Below, in pieces: positions 1-9,825 of a stretch of DNA of 36,110 bases. The stretch lies in contig JAKFUQ010000194.1 in NCBI GenBank assembly GCA_021732645.1, positions 1 to 36,110 on the forward strand. Direction: 5' to 3'. Position 1 is the first letter of the stretch. Each line of letters begins with the position of its first letter. The position numbers were made by a program, and so were the translations under genes. This DNA is from Rhizobacter sp. Lineage in GTDB: Bacteria; Pseudomonadota; Gammaproteobacteria; Burkholderiales; Burkholderiaceae_C. A model generated the notes under the pieces. It made no database searches and was not told where the DNA came from. It saw only the letters and a program-made list of their open reading frames with translations.

Positions 1-593
1 TAGTCCTTCATGCGGCTGTTGGCCCGTCCCAGAACTACCATCGCATGAAACTTCTCAGCGATGACGGTCTCGGGCGGATACGCGCGCAGGTGCGGCGACG
101 GCATGTCGAGCAACACCGGCAGGTCGATGTTCTCGACACCGGGCTCGACAGCATCACCAAAGCCGATATCCACGGTGATCGGAATGCGCGCACCTCCGAG
201 CGCGGCCGTGGTGCGAAGCCGCGAGCCGCCGTATTCGACCTCCTCGCGGATGGCCTCAATCTTCAGGCCCTTCAGGTCGAAGCTCACTCCGTCGTCAGCC
301 TCGACCGCCATGATTTCGCGGAACGTCCCGAGCAGCGCATCCTCCGCCGCGTCCCCGAACCCAAGCAGGTCCACGTCGCGAGTCGCGCGGTGCGGCTCGT
401 CGAACCAGGTGGCCAGCAGCATCGCACCCTTCAGCACGAACCGCTCGCGGTACGGCGAAAGGCTCAGACGATGCAGCAGGCGCTCCAGCGCGTAGCGCGT
501 GAGCAGCAGCTCCATCGGCTGCCCGCGCGCATGCGCCAAGTTCAACAGGCGCTGGCGCACGGAGGCGCCGATGTTGCGCGGGCGATCAGGCAT
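1..593 (-). CDS. AbiEii/AbiGii-family nucleotidyltransferase toxin (partial, runs off left edge)
   Basis: Reverse-strand reading from ATG at 593 gives MPDRPRNIGASVRQRLLN...LSPYRERFVLKGAMLLATWFDEPHRATRDVDLLGFGD, with the KGA..L and RxTxDxDLL nucleotidyltransferase motif. Start overlaps the stop of the upstream AbiEi-like gene. Confidence 0.85.
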   Translation of the reverse strand, partial: MPDRPRNIGASVRQRLLNLAHARGQPMELLLTRYALERLLHRLSLSPYRERFVLKGAMLLATWFDEPHRATRDVDLLGFGDAAEDALLGTFREIMAVEADDGVSFDLKGLKIEAIREEVEYGGSRLRTTAALGGARIPITVDIGFGDAVEPGVENIDLPVLLDMPSPHLRAYPPETVIAEKFHAMVVLGRANSRMKD

Positions 594-1209
594 CGCTGGT
601 CAGCGCCATCAAGTAGGGCTCCATCGTTGCCCACACGCCCGCGGCCTCGGCCTCGCGCGCAATCTCAGCAGGCGTGGCCTTGCGCTGCCGCAGCGTTTGG
701 CGCAGGCCCTCGATGGCCAGCGCATCACCCACCGTTCGTCGGTAGCGGAACAGGTCGGCTACCGTCTTGGCAACACCGAACACGGGCACGGACGTTCCGG
801 CGATCTTCTTGCGCTCGACGCCGCGACGCAGAAGCTCGTCAGGGAACCGGGCAATGCGTATCGGCGGATAGTCGAGCCGGGGCCGCCAGTCCTTGCGCCC
901 GATGGCGATCCAGACCTTCGGCGGCATCTGGTCGGTGAGGCCGTGGAACGCCAGTGCCGAGGCCAGGCAGATGACGCCCTTGGGCACCAGCCGGGCCGCT
1001 TCGGCCAGGGACTGCTGCGCATCGAGCGCGGCATCGGGAAGTTGGTAGAGCCCGCGCGCGAGGCGCACGACCTCGCCGGCTCGCTCCATGCGCCCGACCG
1101 TGGTGGCAGTGATGCCCGCCTGGCTGAACTCCGCGAGCCGCGTCATCCCCCGCCGCTTGAGCAGCGCCAGCGCCTGGGTGCGCTGCGTGGAGGTGTCAGT
1201 GGCGGGCAT
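586..1209 (-). CDS. AbiEi-family antitoxin / transcriptional regulator (type IV TA)
   Basis: MPATDTSTQRTQALALLKRRGMTRLAEFSQAGITATTVGRMERAGEVVRLARGLYQLPDA...ICLASALAFHGLTDQMP matches AbiEi winged-helix proteins. Internal ATG at 1209 preferred over the ORF-track start at 1383. Confidence 0.85.
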   Translation of the reverse strand: MPATDTSTQRTQALALLKRRGMTRLAEFSQAGITATTVGRMERAGEVVRLARGLYQLPDAALDAQQSLAEAARLVPKGVICLASALAFHGLTDQMPPKVWIAIGRKDWRPRLDYPPIRIARFPDELLRRGVERKKIAGTSVPVFGVAKTVADLFRYRRTVGDALAIEGLRQTLRQRKATPAEIAREAEAAGVWATMEPYLMALTSDA

Positions 1210-1286
1210 GTTGTGAATCCTCGGTCGAATCAAAGAAACGTCCGAGGATTTATACCACTCCGGCGCGGTCGCGAGCAACGGGCCAT

Positions 1287-2567
1287 TCATCGGCACTCGA
1301 CCGCGGACTCGCCCGCCTTTGGGTGGTGTTGCCGCCGATGCGGCAGCGATGGCATCGCTTCGCTCGATGGATTCCATAGCCATACTGGCACCGACGGGTC
1401 ACACACCTGAAGGTACCGCCCGCTTTCCTCGATGCCCGCATGGGCGACGAAGAGCAACGGTGCCGAACCCTCGCAGTCGGTCAGCGTCGCGCTGGCCAGA
1501 GCGCTGTCTGCACCCAGGTTGTATCGAAGCCCCTTCACGAACGACCGCTCATCAGAGACGAGCCGATCAATGAGCTGCTTCTCGAATCCGTCTTCGACCG
1601 GTAGCCACTGTCGCGTCACCGGCATCAGCGACAGCTCCACGATGGTCGGAATCCCCGCCGCCGCGACGCTGAACGTGGCGACCATCACCATGTGGAGGTC
1701 ATCGGCAGCACCCCACAACGCCAGCTCCGACTCGAACCGCCGGCCGAGCCGGCGGTAGAGCTGCTCGTCCAGCGCAAAGGCCTGGTCGGGCACATGCTTC
1801 ACCACGGCCTTGAAGCCATAGCGCGCCGGCACGATCTCCTTCACCTCGGCGATCAGCAGCATCAGGTGCTGCGGCTTGCCAGGAACTGCGACGGCTTGCG
1901 ACCATTGCGCCATCCGCCTGGCGCTGATGGCGTCGCGATGCTCGACCGAGAACACCTCGGGGATGTAGAGGCGCGAGCGCAGCGAGTCCCCGTGCGCGAT
2001 CTTGTTCTCGGCGGCCAGCAGCAGATGCTTGCGCACCGTGCTCCACATTCGTTTGCCCGCAAACCCGGGCTGCCAGCGCGTCAGCTCAGCCTGGTCCCAA
2101 AGGTAGTGCAGCAGCCCGCGCAGCGAGAGCTTCGTGCCACCGCTGGCCACGCTGTCGCCGTTCCCACCCGCTGCCGGCATCGCCGAGCGTCCTGCGATCT
2201 TCGACATGGAGAAGTCGAGCTTCAAGGTCGTTTCGCCGGTGGCCGGGTCCTCGGTGATCGCGGACCCCAAGACCTGCCCCAGGCCGGAGGACTCCGCAGG
2301 CGGTTCGTAAGATGGGCAGTCGGGTGCGTGGTGGCTGCCGGTGTTCGGCATGCGCTTGACGATGAAGCCCTCATTCATGCCTGCGAGGCGAGCCACGTAC
2401 ATCTCAACGCCATCGACGAGGCACATGCAGCGAGGCCGATGGTGGGCAGCGTGTGCTTCCGCGATGGCTTCGGCGAACCCGCGCGATGCCGCCTCAAACC
2501 GCTGGCCGCCCACCTCATAGACGGACGGTGGCGCAGTCAGCCCATGGCCGGGCGTCGGCTCGTGCAT
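1287..2567 (-). CDS. DUF1173-family protein typical of ICEs
   Basis: 426-aa ORF (MHEPTPGHGLTAPPSVYEVGGQRFEAASRGFAEAIAEAH...MCLVDGVEMYVARL...KRMPNTGSHHAPDCPSY). Neighbour of the LPD7-like gene as in other VirB/D4-type elements. Confidence 0.7.
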   Translation of the reverse strand: MHEPTPGHGLTAPPSVYEVGGQRFEAASRGFAEAIAEAHAAHHRPRCMCLVDGVEMYVARLAGMNEGFIVKRMPNTGSHHAPDCPSYEPPAESSGLGQVLGSAITEDPATGETTLKLDFSMSKIAGRSAMPAAGGNGDSVASGGTKLSLRGLLHYLWDQAELTRWQPGFAGKRMWSTVRKHLLLAAENKIAHGDSLRSRLYIPEVFSVEHRDAISARRMAQWSQAVAVPGKPQHLMLLIAEVKEIVPARYGFKAVVKHVPDQAFALDEQLYRRLGRRFESELALWGAADDLHMVMVATFSVAAAGIPTIVELSLMPVTRQWLPVEDGFEKQLIDRLVSDERSFVKGLRYNLGADSALASATLTDCEGSAPLLFVAHAGIEESGRYLQVCDPSVPVWLWNPSSEAMPSLPHRRQHHPKAGESAVECR

Positions 2568-2576
2568 GTCGTGGCC

Positions 2577-3725
2577 TCAACGAACGGGAGCAGCGCGCTC
2601 CCGCGTGCGCTGCACTTCGGGCGTCGGCATGACAGCGGGCCGTTGCGATGGCGCAGCTTTGTCGTACACCTTGACCTTGGGCGCCTGGCCATCTCGAATC
2701 CGCTGGGCGAGCTTCTCGGTCGCTGCGGCCATCACGGCCGCGCGCTGCTTCTCCGGCACGCCCTTGGCTACCAGTACCGCCTCGATGGCGACCAACACCG
2801 CCTTGCGCCCGCCGCTCCCTCGGGCAGAGGCCTTCTCGGTCGGTGTCGCTGCAGCCCCCGGGCCATCGCCCCTGCCAAGCCGGTCTGGCTCGATCCGGTT
2901 GACCAGCCGTGCCTCACGTTCCTTCTTCAGAACCTCCAGGTCGGCAGGGTTGGGTTCATACCCCAGCGTCTTGACGCCGCGCACCGATGCTTCCAGCCAG
3001 ACCATGCGCTTGAAGTCCTCGTTGCCCGACACGCGCAGCGCGCGCCAGTTGCGTGCCTCGGCCACATCGACCATGGACCGCGCCACCGACGGACTGTTGG
3101 TGTCCGTCGCCAGCCGGAAGGTCGATTCGGTGAAGGCGACCCGAGACGTGTCGCCGCGGAACCGGTACTCGGTGCGGCCGATCGTCACGTCGCCTACCGT
3201 CACCGGTGCGCGCTTGATGACGTACCGATCCATCAGGGCGGTTTCGAGCCGTGCGACCAGCGCGGCACGCTCGGCCTGGGCGTCGATCTTCGCGATGACC
3301 TTCGCGTCCGCGGCTTCAGGTTGCCTGGGCGAGTTGAGCATGGGCACGACATTGGTGGGCTGGGGCACGTCGTCGCGGATCGGTGTGGCATCCAATGGCC
3401 GTTCGGGCGCTGCGGCGCGCCAGGGCCCTCGCTGCCACTCGCCGTCGACCTTCTGCACCGTCGTCCGTTGGCCTTCAGCGTCCACCGCTGTGAAGCGGCT
3501 GCTGCCGAGCTGTTCGGCCTTGGCCACGATCTCGGGGAGGGTGTTCGCCCGGTACGTCACCTCGGCGAATGGATCGCGCAGTTCGTAGCGCTCGCCAGGG
3601 ACATCCACGGGCGTCTGGAAGCGTTCCTTGGCGACGGTGGCGCGGTTGGCGGGTTCGACAGTGCCGCCCTGGGTCGGCGCTGCGCCTTTGGGCAAATTGC
3701 GAACTGGAGAGTTGTCGGTGTCCAT
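2577..3725 (-). CDS. LPD7-domain-like ICE protein
   Basis: 382-aa ORF with DRYVIKRAPVTVGDVTIGRTEYRFRGDTSRVAFTESTFRLATDTNSPSVARSMVDVAEARNWRALRVSGNEDFKRMVWLEASVRGVKTLGYEP, the pattern of the large-polyvalent-protein LPD7 domain. Confidence 0.75.
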   Translation of the reverse strand: MDTDNSPVRNLPKGAAPTQGGTVEPANRATVAKERFQTPVDVPGERYELRDPFAEVTYRANTLPEIVAKAEQLGSSRFTAVDAEGQRTTVQKVDGEWQRGPWRAAAPERPLDATPIRDDVPQPTNVVPMLNSPRQPEAADAKVIAKIDAQAERAALVARLETALMDRYVIKRAPVTVGDVTIGRTEYRFRGDTSRVAFTESTFRLATDTNSPSVARSMVDVAEARNWRALRVSGNEDFKRMVWLEASVRGVKTLGYEPNPADLEVLKKEREARLVNRIEPDRLGRGDGPGAAATPTEKASARGSGGRKAVLVAIEAVLVAKGVPEKQRAAVMAAATEKLAQRIRDGQAPKVKVYDKAAPSQRPAVMPTPEVQRTRERAAPVR

Positions 3726-3756
3726 GGCTTCCTCGCAATGGGTGGAGTCAGAGGGG

Positions 3757-4386
3757 TCAGGGCATGGCCGCAGCCGATGAACTCATGGCGACCGGCAGTG
3801 CCCGGTACACCTCGATCTCGACGCGTCGGTTCATGCCCTTGCCGGACGGGCTCGTGTTGTCGGCAGCGTGGTCGCCAGCCGGCTGATACGTGGCTCTGAT
3901 TCGCGCCGGATCGACGCCAGCGCCCACCAAGTAGTCACGCACCGCGTTGGCACGGTCGCGGGCGATGCGGCTATCTCCAGGAGCGTCGGTGGCGCCGTCC
4001 GTTCGGCCCCGCAGAAGCACCAGCGGCGCAGACCGTGCATCCTCGATCAGCGCCGACGCAGCATCGGCAGGGACGACTACGCGCGTGCTGCCGAAATCGA
4101 ACCTGACGGTGAATACGCTGTTTGCCGGCGGCGCCTGCATGGCTGCCAGAGCCTGCTGACGAGCCGCCAGCCGTTCCAGCGTCGCGGCATTGGACTCGGC
4201 GAGCCGGCCTGCCTCGGTGGCCAGGATGCGCGTGTTCTGAAGATCGCTCTTGCAAACCTGCAGCTCTACAGCCATCGCCGAGTTGGCCGGGCGCTTGGAG
4301 GACTCATCGACCGTGGGCGGCTTCGGCGGTGAGCTGCACGAGCTCAACAGCAAGAGCCAGGGGATTAGGGGCAGCACAGGGCGCAT
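3757..4386 (-). CDS. OmpA-family lipoprotein
   Basis: Lipobox-like N-terminus LLLLSSCSSPP; C-terminal FDFGSTRVVVPADA...LRGRTDGATDAPGDSRIARDRANAVRDYLVGAGVDPARIRATY...NRRVEIEVY (OmpA peptidoglycan-binding pattern). Confidence 0.85.
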   Translation of the reverse strand: MRPVLPLIPWLLLLSSCSSPPKPPTVDESSKRPANSAMAVELQVCKSDLQNTRILATEAGRLAESNAATLERLAARQQALAAMQAPPANSVFTVRFDFGSTRVVVPADAASALIEDARSAPLVLLRGRTDGATDAPGDSRIARDRANAVRDYLVGAGVDPARIRATYQPAGDHAADNTSPSGKGMNRRVEIEVYRALPVAMSSSAAAMP

Positions 4387-4405
4387 GTGAGGTCTCCCGC
4401 AGAGT

Positions 4406-6427
4406 TCAGGCCGATGCCGCCCGTTCGGGCTCTGATGCTTCAGCCATCAGCACGCCGTCATCGTCAGCAGCGGGTTCAATCGATCCGCCGACGCCACCAG
4501 AGGAAGGCCTCCCGCTGCTGAAGAAGTCGAGCAGGTCATCCGCCGCCTTGTCCGGCGAGCCCTCGTAGGTGTCGGGCAGCAGGGTGACGTCGTGGGCTAG
4601 CGCATCCAGGCTCAGGCCTTCGCCCGGTGCGAGTTCATCGTCGGCGTAGCGCCAGCGCTGCTGCACCCGGGCCAGGTGAAGGTGCATGTCCATCTGCGGC
4701 ACCGCGGGTGCGGGCCGCAAGCGCGCCGTGAACACCTTGTCGCGGTGGTACCGAATCTTCTCTCCGAGGATCGGCTTGCAGTTCTCGAAGATCACCACCA
4801 GACGTTCGCTGCCCAGTTCCTTGAATTCCTGCGGCAACAGCAGCGCGCGGCGCTGCTCGCTCTCGTTGCGGCTGACCGAACTGTGGCCATGCTGGCTGAA
4901 AGACCTGCTGCGCCCGCGTGAGGTGGCGCGTTCCGTGAAGTGGCCGAGCATCGCGCTGTACTCGTCGGCATCGCGTTGCTCGCGCGGCGCGTAGAGGATC
5001 TGCAGGCCATGATTGGTGGCGAAGGTACGGGCTTCCTTGTCGCCGTAGACGGCGTCCAGCTGCGACATGGCCTGCACCACGGTCAGCAGCCGCAGGTTGT
5101 AGCCCGCGAGGAAGGCGGCAGCCGTGGTGATGACACCGACTCGGCCCATGGCCGTGAACTCGTCATTGACCAGCAGGCATTGCAGCTTGAGCGTCGGGTC
5201 CTGCTCCGGCAGGTGCTGGGTGTTGAGGCTGACCAGCTGCGAGAAGAACAGGTTTAGCAGCGGCCGGGCATTGGCCAGCCGGTTCGGCGGGATGCGCACG
5301 TAGATCGACATGCGGCGCCGCCGCACGTCTTCGAGCCGGAAATCGTCGGCGCCGGTGGCCGCGTCCACGACCGCATCCGCAAAGATCGTCAGCGGCGCAT
5401 TGAAGGTAGCGACGACGCCCGACAACGTGTTCTCCGAGTTCGACAGCAGGCGCTGCAGAGCGTCGGTGCATTCATCAGACAACGGCGGGTTGGTGGCGGA
5501 CCCGTTCTCCCGGCGCTGTGTGATGAGGCCGCTCAAGTGATCCTTCAGCGACCGACCCTTGCCCGACGACTGCCGGAGCATTTCGCCGATGGTGCGTGGC
5601 AGCTCTGGGGTTTCCAGCAGCACGAGGCCGAGCCCGAGGAAGAGGTTGCGTGCCTGGTCGTTGAAGAAGGCTTCAGACGATGTGCCGGCGCCATCGTTGG
5701 GGAAGAAGACCTGACCGATGGTGAGCAGATCGCCGACACGGTGCAGCGGACTCGGCCGAACGGCGTTGAGCGGGTTCCATCGGTGGCTGCGTGCCGCTTC
5801 ATCGAATGGCGAGAAGGCGAAGACAGCCTGACCATGCTCGGCGCGATAGCCGGCCGTGATGTCGTAGTTCTCGCCCTTGATGTCGAGGACGACGACCGAG
5901 TCGGGCCAGTTCAGCAGGTTCGGGATCACGACGCCTACACCCTTGCCGCTGCGTGTCGGCGCGGAGAGCATCACCGAGAGCTGCCCTGGCAATGCCAGGA
6001 ACTTGCCGCCGTGGCGGCCGATCAGGATGCTGGTCTCTGGCATGTTGCCGCGTCCACCCGTGAGGCCAGCACTGGCAACTTCGGCGGCGTTCGCAAAACG
6101 GGCGTCGCCGTGCAACGCGCGGCGTGGGCGAGCCGCAGCAATCAAGGCGCCGGGCAGCACGATCAGAAGCCCGATGCCCGACACCACCATCGAGGTAATG
6201 AGCTTCTTGCGCAATGGGGCGTCGTCCGCGTACAGATGCCAGTAGTGGACGATGCTGCCCAAGTCAGCTTGGCGTGGGTTGGCCTTGTTCAACACCAGGA
6301 ACAGCACACCGGAGAGGTACACCGCTGCGCAAGCCAGCGCGGCATAGCCAGCAACCGCGAATGCGCCCGCAGCCACTTTGCGGCTGGTGGGCCATGCTGA
6401 AATCGGCAGTGCTGCAACGCTACTCAT
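4406..6427 (-). CDS. virD4: VirD4/TraG-type coupling protein ATPase
   Basis: 673 aa; VMLSAPTRSGKGVGVVIPNLLNWPDSVVVLDIKGENYDITAGYRAEHGQAVFAFSPF and LVNDEFTAMGRVGVITTAAAFLAGYNLRLLTVVQAMSQL, typical of VirD4. Confidence 0.95.
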   Translation of the reverse strand: MSSVAALPISAWPTSRKVAAGAFAVAGYAALACAAVYLSGVLFLVLNKANPRQADLGSIVHYWHLYADDAPLRKKLITSMVVSGIGLLIVLPGALIAAARPRRALHGDARFANAAEVASAGLTGGRGNMPETSILIGRHGGKFLALPGQLSVMLSAPTRSGKGVGVVIPNLLNWPDSVVVLDIKGENYDITAGYRAEHGQAVFAFSPFDEAARSHRWNPLNAVRPSPLHRVGDLLTIGQVFFPNDGAGTSSEAFFNDQARNLFLGLGLVLLETPELPRTIGEMLRQSSGKGRSLKDHLSGLITQRRENGSATNPPLSDECTDALQRLLSNSENTLSGVVATFNAPLTIFADAVVDAATGADDFRLEDVRRRRMSIYVRIPPNRLANARPLLNLFFSQLVSLNTQHLPEQDPTLKLQCLLVNDEFTAMGRVGVITTAAAFLAGYNLRLLTVVQAMSQLDAVYGDKEARTFATNHGLQILYAPREQRDADEYSAMLGHFTERATSRGRSRSFSQHGHSSVSRNESEQRRALLLPQEFKELGSERLVVIFENCKPILGEKIRYHRDKVFTARLRPAPAVPQMDMHLHLARVQQRWRYADDELAPGEGLSLDALAHDVTLLPDTYEGSPDKAADDLLDFFSSGRPSSGGVGGSIEPAADDDGVLMAEASEPERAASA

Positions 6428-7512
6428 GCCGCCGCCGTCATCGAGTCTTCCCAGCGGCCGAGCCTTTGCCGGCGAGGTTCGTAGAAGACTTCAGAGATGA
6501 ATCGCCCGCGTTCGTCGCGGTCGAACTGCACGATCACGTCGACGACGACGCCAAGCAACCACTTGATCTCGTTCATGCGCAAGCCGCCACCGGCGCCACT
6601 CTCGCGGATCATCAGCGACATCTGCTCGAAGGCCAGTGCGCAACTGCCTGCATGCAAGCTGGTGATGCTTCCCGGGTGCCCAGAGGCCGCGAGACGAACG
6701 AAGTAGAAGCACTCGTCGCCACGCACTTCGGCGAGGAAGATGCGATCGGGCTTCATGCGCAAGCATGCTTCGAGCAGTGACTTGGCCGTGACCCGCGCAG
6801 TGCCTTGAGCGTCCTTGCTGTAGAACAGGTGCACCACATTCGGGTGGTTCGGCAAGGTCAGCTCGGCCGTGTCCTGAATCGTGATCAGCCGCTCGTGCTT
6901 AGGCACTTCCTCGACCAGGCCCTTCATGAAGGTGGTCTTGCCCGAACCGGTCTTGCCACTGACAACGATGGTCTGGTGCTTGCGCACGGCAAGGCGCAGG
7001 AATTGCGCGTAGCGGCCGGCATCCTTGAGCGTCACCAGTTCCTGCTCGAAGGGCAGCAGGTCGCTCGATGGCGTGCGGCTGACCGTCGCGGTGCGCTCGA
7101 ACAAGCCGTCGCGCTCGAAGTCATCGAGGCGCTTGATCAGGTGCGAAGGCTTGCGCACCGTGATCGACACGGTGCCGCGCGGCACGGCCGGCGGAATGAC
7201 GAACTGGATGCGCTCTCCACTGGGCAGCGTGGCCGATAGCAAGGGCCGCTCTTGGTTGATCTGCTGATCGCAGTACGTCGCGACGGCCGTCGCCAGGGAC
7301 AGGCACCGCTCCTGAGTCATCTCAGGCGCGGCGACGGTTTGCCAACCGCGGACGGTCTCCACCAGCAGCTCGCCTGGGCGATTGACGCAAACCTCCAGAA
7401 CGCCGGGGGCATCGAGTTGGTCGCGCAGCGGGCGCAGGAACTCGACGACCGAGGTGGCGTCGCCGCACCAGCCTTCGGCTGGACCGTCGTGGAGGTGTTG
7501 GAGCGCGCTCAT
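6424..7512 (-). CDS. virB11: VirB11-family ATPase
   Basis: From ATG at 7512 (MSALQHLHDG...). Walker A VSGKTGSGKTTFMKGLVEEV, plus RIFLAEVRGDECFYFVRLAASGHPGSITSLHA. ORF-track start at 7884 runs into virB10 and is rejected. Confidence 0.95.
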   Translation of the reverse strand: MSALQHLHDGPAEGWCGDATSVVEFLRPLRDQLDAPGVLEVCVNRPGELLVETVRGWQTVAAPEMTQERCLSLATAVATYCDQQINQERPLLSATLPSGERIQFVIPPAVPRGTVSITVRKPSHLIKRLDDFERDGLFERTATVSRTPSSDLLPFEQELVTLKDAGRYAQFLRLAVRKHQTIVVSGKTGSGKTTFMKGLVEEVPKHERLITIQDTAELTLPNHPNVVHLFYSKDAQGTARVTAKSLLEACLRMKPDRIFLAEVRGDECFYFVRLAASGHPGSITSLHAGSCALAFEQMSLMIRESGAGGGLRMNEIKWLLGVVVDVIVQFDRDERGRFISEVFYEPRRQRLGRWEDSMTAAA

Positions 7513-8903
7513 CTCGATACCGGCTTCAGCTCGTACACCGACGAGAAGTCCACGTCGCGCGCGACGTAGATGCCAACGATGCCGCCCTGGTTCTGGTAGA
7601 TCAGCGGTGGGATATTGATCGTGCTGTCGAGCACCTTCTCGGCCAGCTTGCTGGTGTTGGCTGTCGTCGAAGGCAGCACGACGGTGCTGGCTTGTGTGTC
7701 GTTCGACTGGTTCTGGATGACGAGCTTGACCGAGTCGTCGATCAGCGAAAGCAGCATGGCTGCGCCGATGCGCTCGCCCCAGCGGTTGTCGACATAGCCG
7801 TCGATGCCGGATTCGCCGAGCTGACCGGTCCCCGGTGACTCGATGTCCACCGTCACGCCGTTCGGCGTGCGGATGCGTGTCCACAGCACCGGGATGCGCA
7901 CCGTGCCCGGCCGCACAGAGCCGATCCGGTACTCGCCATCCATGTGCGAGCCGCGCTCGATGAGCAGCACTCGGCCGTCGTCGCTGAAGACGTTGCGTTG
8001 GACCTGGCAGCCGACCAGACCCGAGGTCGCACTGATGACCTTGGTCTTCAGAGCGCAGGTGAACGCCGTGCCCTTGGGCAAGGTCAGGCTTCGGTTGCCG
8101 AGCATCGACGCAGCGATTCGAGGCGTGGCCGACCCTTGCAGCTGCCCCCCAAAGAGGCCACCCGAAGGGGCGCCTGCACCACCCGTCGAGGGACTACCCA
8201 CCGAGGGCAGTCCGAAGGAGGTCGCTCCGATGGGTGCCGCGCCCGTAGCTTGGCCGGTGGCCATCGCTGCGGTCTTCGTCAGCGAGTCGAGCAGGCCTTG
8301 CAACTGCCGTTGGTAGCCCTGAAGGTTGCGGGAGGTGGCGGAGATGGGGTCGTTCGGGTCAACTTCCTGGCCCGGCTCCGCCGCCGAGGCCAAGTCGGCG
8401 CGCCTGGTGGACGGGGCACTCGGTGAGGCCGTGGCACCCGGCCGCGAGGAGACCAGCAGCACGGGTGCATCCTCCGGGGGGATGGACTTTGGCCCACCGT
8501 TGCCTGCCGCACCTTGGCCCGTGCGGCGCACACCAATCGGTTCTGCGGCCTCAGCAGAAGTCGGCACCAGCGCCGGGATCCGTGGCGCGGGAGCGCTGGC
8601 TGTGGGTGGCGGCGGCATTTCGAGCTTGCGCGGCTCGGCAGTCGCCGCAGTCGGCCGGTCACTGACGCGCTTCGACTCACCATCGTCGGCCTTCTTGCCG
8701 CTGGACGAGAACCGCTGGATCGAGAAGGCGGAAACGGCGACCAGCGAGAGGATCAACAGGCCGACCGCCAACAGGCCCTTCTTTGATGTCGAACCACGAG
8801 GCCTCGCAGCGACGTTCGGGATGCCCGGCTCACCCGGCAGCGGTGAGATCGAGTTGCCGTCATGGTTGGCGCCGGCTTCGCCAGGATCAACAAGGTCACT
8901 CAT
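7509..8903 (-). CDS. virB10: VirB10-family T4SS scaffold protein
   Basis: Start MSDLVDPGEAG at 8903; single N-terminal TM (KKGLLAVGLLILSLVAVSAF); C-terminal LPKGTAFTCALKTKVISATSGLVGCQVQRNVFSDDGRVLLIERGSHMDGEY. Confidence 0.95.
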   Translation of the reverse strand: MSDLVDPGEAGANHDGNSISPLPGEPGIPNVAARPRGSTSKKGLLAVGLLILSLVAVSAFSIQRFSSSGKKADDGESKRVSDRPTAATAEPRKLEMPPPPTASAPAPRIPALVPTSAEAAEPIGVRRTGQGAAGNGGPKSIPPEDAPVLLVSSRPGATASPSAPSTRRADLASAAEPGQEVDPNDPISATSRNLQGYQRQLQGLLDSLTKTAAMATGQATGAAPIGATSFGLPSVGSPSTGGAGAPSGGLFGGQLQGSATPRIAASMLGNRSLTLPKGTAFTCALKTKVISATSGLVGCQVQRNVFSDDGRVLLIERGSHMDGEYRIGSVRPGTVRIPVLWTRIRTPNGVTVDIESPGTGQLGESGIDGYVDNRWGERIGAAMLLSLIDDSVKLVIQNQSNDTQASTVVLPSTTANTSKLAEKVLDSTINIPPLIYQNQGGIVGIYVARDVDFSSVYELKPVSR

Positions 8904-9825
8904 GGCGCTGCTCCCCCGCGATCCCCGGTTGCCGCATCGGATTGACCTCGGCCTTGAAGGTCCGCTGAACACCGGGCACCGTGGTCCCGTCACCGGGCGG
9001 CACGCCGTCCAGGTCGAAGGCCTCATTCCAGACCCCCACCACTGCCGAACCCGATCGCAGCATCAGCCGGCGGCTGACTCGATCCACCACCAGCAGGTCG
9101 TCTTCCATGCGGGCGTTGACGAGCGTCTCGCTGCCATCGCCGAGCACGTGGAACACGGTCGGCACTTCACGATTGCCTGGGAATCGGAAGTAGGTGAAGC
9201 GGCCGTCGTCGAAGACGAGCGTCGGCACGATGTCTTCGGAGCCGCTGCCCTCAGCGATCGAGTAGTTCGAGTTGCGCACCTGCGCCTTCGCTTGCAAGCG
9301 CTCCGCAATCACTTCCCTTGGTGAGGGCGACGGTGGCATGGCGGGCAAGGCCATGAGTGGTGCTGCGTCGCGCAGCGCGAGCCGGGTCGGCTGTGCCGGC
9401 CGCGTTGCGGGTGCCTTGACCACGAGCCGATACACAGGCGCCTTGGGGTCGCTATCCGCCAGGACCACGAACCGGAACGAGTGGGTACGCCGGTCAGTGA
9501 CGACAGCCAGGTTGTTCGGCGCGCTGGCGCTGCTCTTCGCTTTGACGAAAAGGTTGCGTCCGCCCGGTTGAGCCGCCACGCACCACGCGGCTTCGGTCTT
9601 GGTGCAGTCGCCACCGAGACCCGCCGCAACTTCGGTGATCGACTCGTCGGCGTCAAGTACCACGAGTGTCACGACACCGCGCTTGACCGGTACTGTCACC
9701 ACGGCGCGTGGGTCGTACAGCACTTCACGCAAGCGTGGGTCGGCGGGCTGAGTGTCTGCCGCGCACGTCGCCGATGTGGCGACTGCGGCGACCATGACCC
9801 ACGCGGCCGACGCACAGGCGTTCAT
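8896..9825 (-). CDS. virB9: VirB9-family T4SS outer-membrane complex protein
   Basis: Signal peptide; DPRLREVLYDPRAVVTVPVKRGVVTLVVLDADESI...; C-terminal DDGRFTYFRFPGNREVPTVFHVLGDGSETLVN. Confidence 0.93.
   Translation of the reverse strand: MNACASAAWVMVAAVATSATCAADTQPADPRLREVLYDPRAVVTVPVKRGVVTLVVLDADESITEVAAGLGGDCTKTEAAWCVAAQPGGRNLFVKAKSSASAPNNLAVVTDRRTHSFRFVVLADSDPKAPVYRLVVKAPATRPAQPTRLALRDAAPLMALPAMPPSPSPREVIAERLQAKAQVRNSNYSIAEGSGSEDIVPTLVFDDGRFTYFRFPGNREVPTVFHVLGDGSETLVNARMEDDLLVVDRVSRRLMLRSGSAVVGVWNEAFDLDGVPPGDGTTVPGVQRTFKAEVNPMRQPGIAGEQRHE

Noticed and set aside
1692-3899. 735-aa plus-strand ORF antisense to DUF1173 and LPD7 genes
   Set aside because: Shadow ORF of high-GC coding DNA; the minus-strand proteins have coherent domain patterns.
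4386-6440. Plus-strand ORFs antisense to virD4 (e.g. 5537-6400)
   Set aside because: Shadow ORFs; virD4 on the minus strand has canonical Walker motifs.
7513-7884. N-terminal extension of the virB11 ORF
   Set aside because: Extension lies in virB10 in another frame; the ATG at 7512 overlapping the virB10 stop is the expected coupled start.
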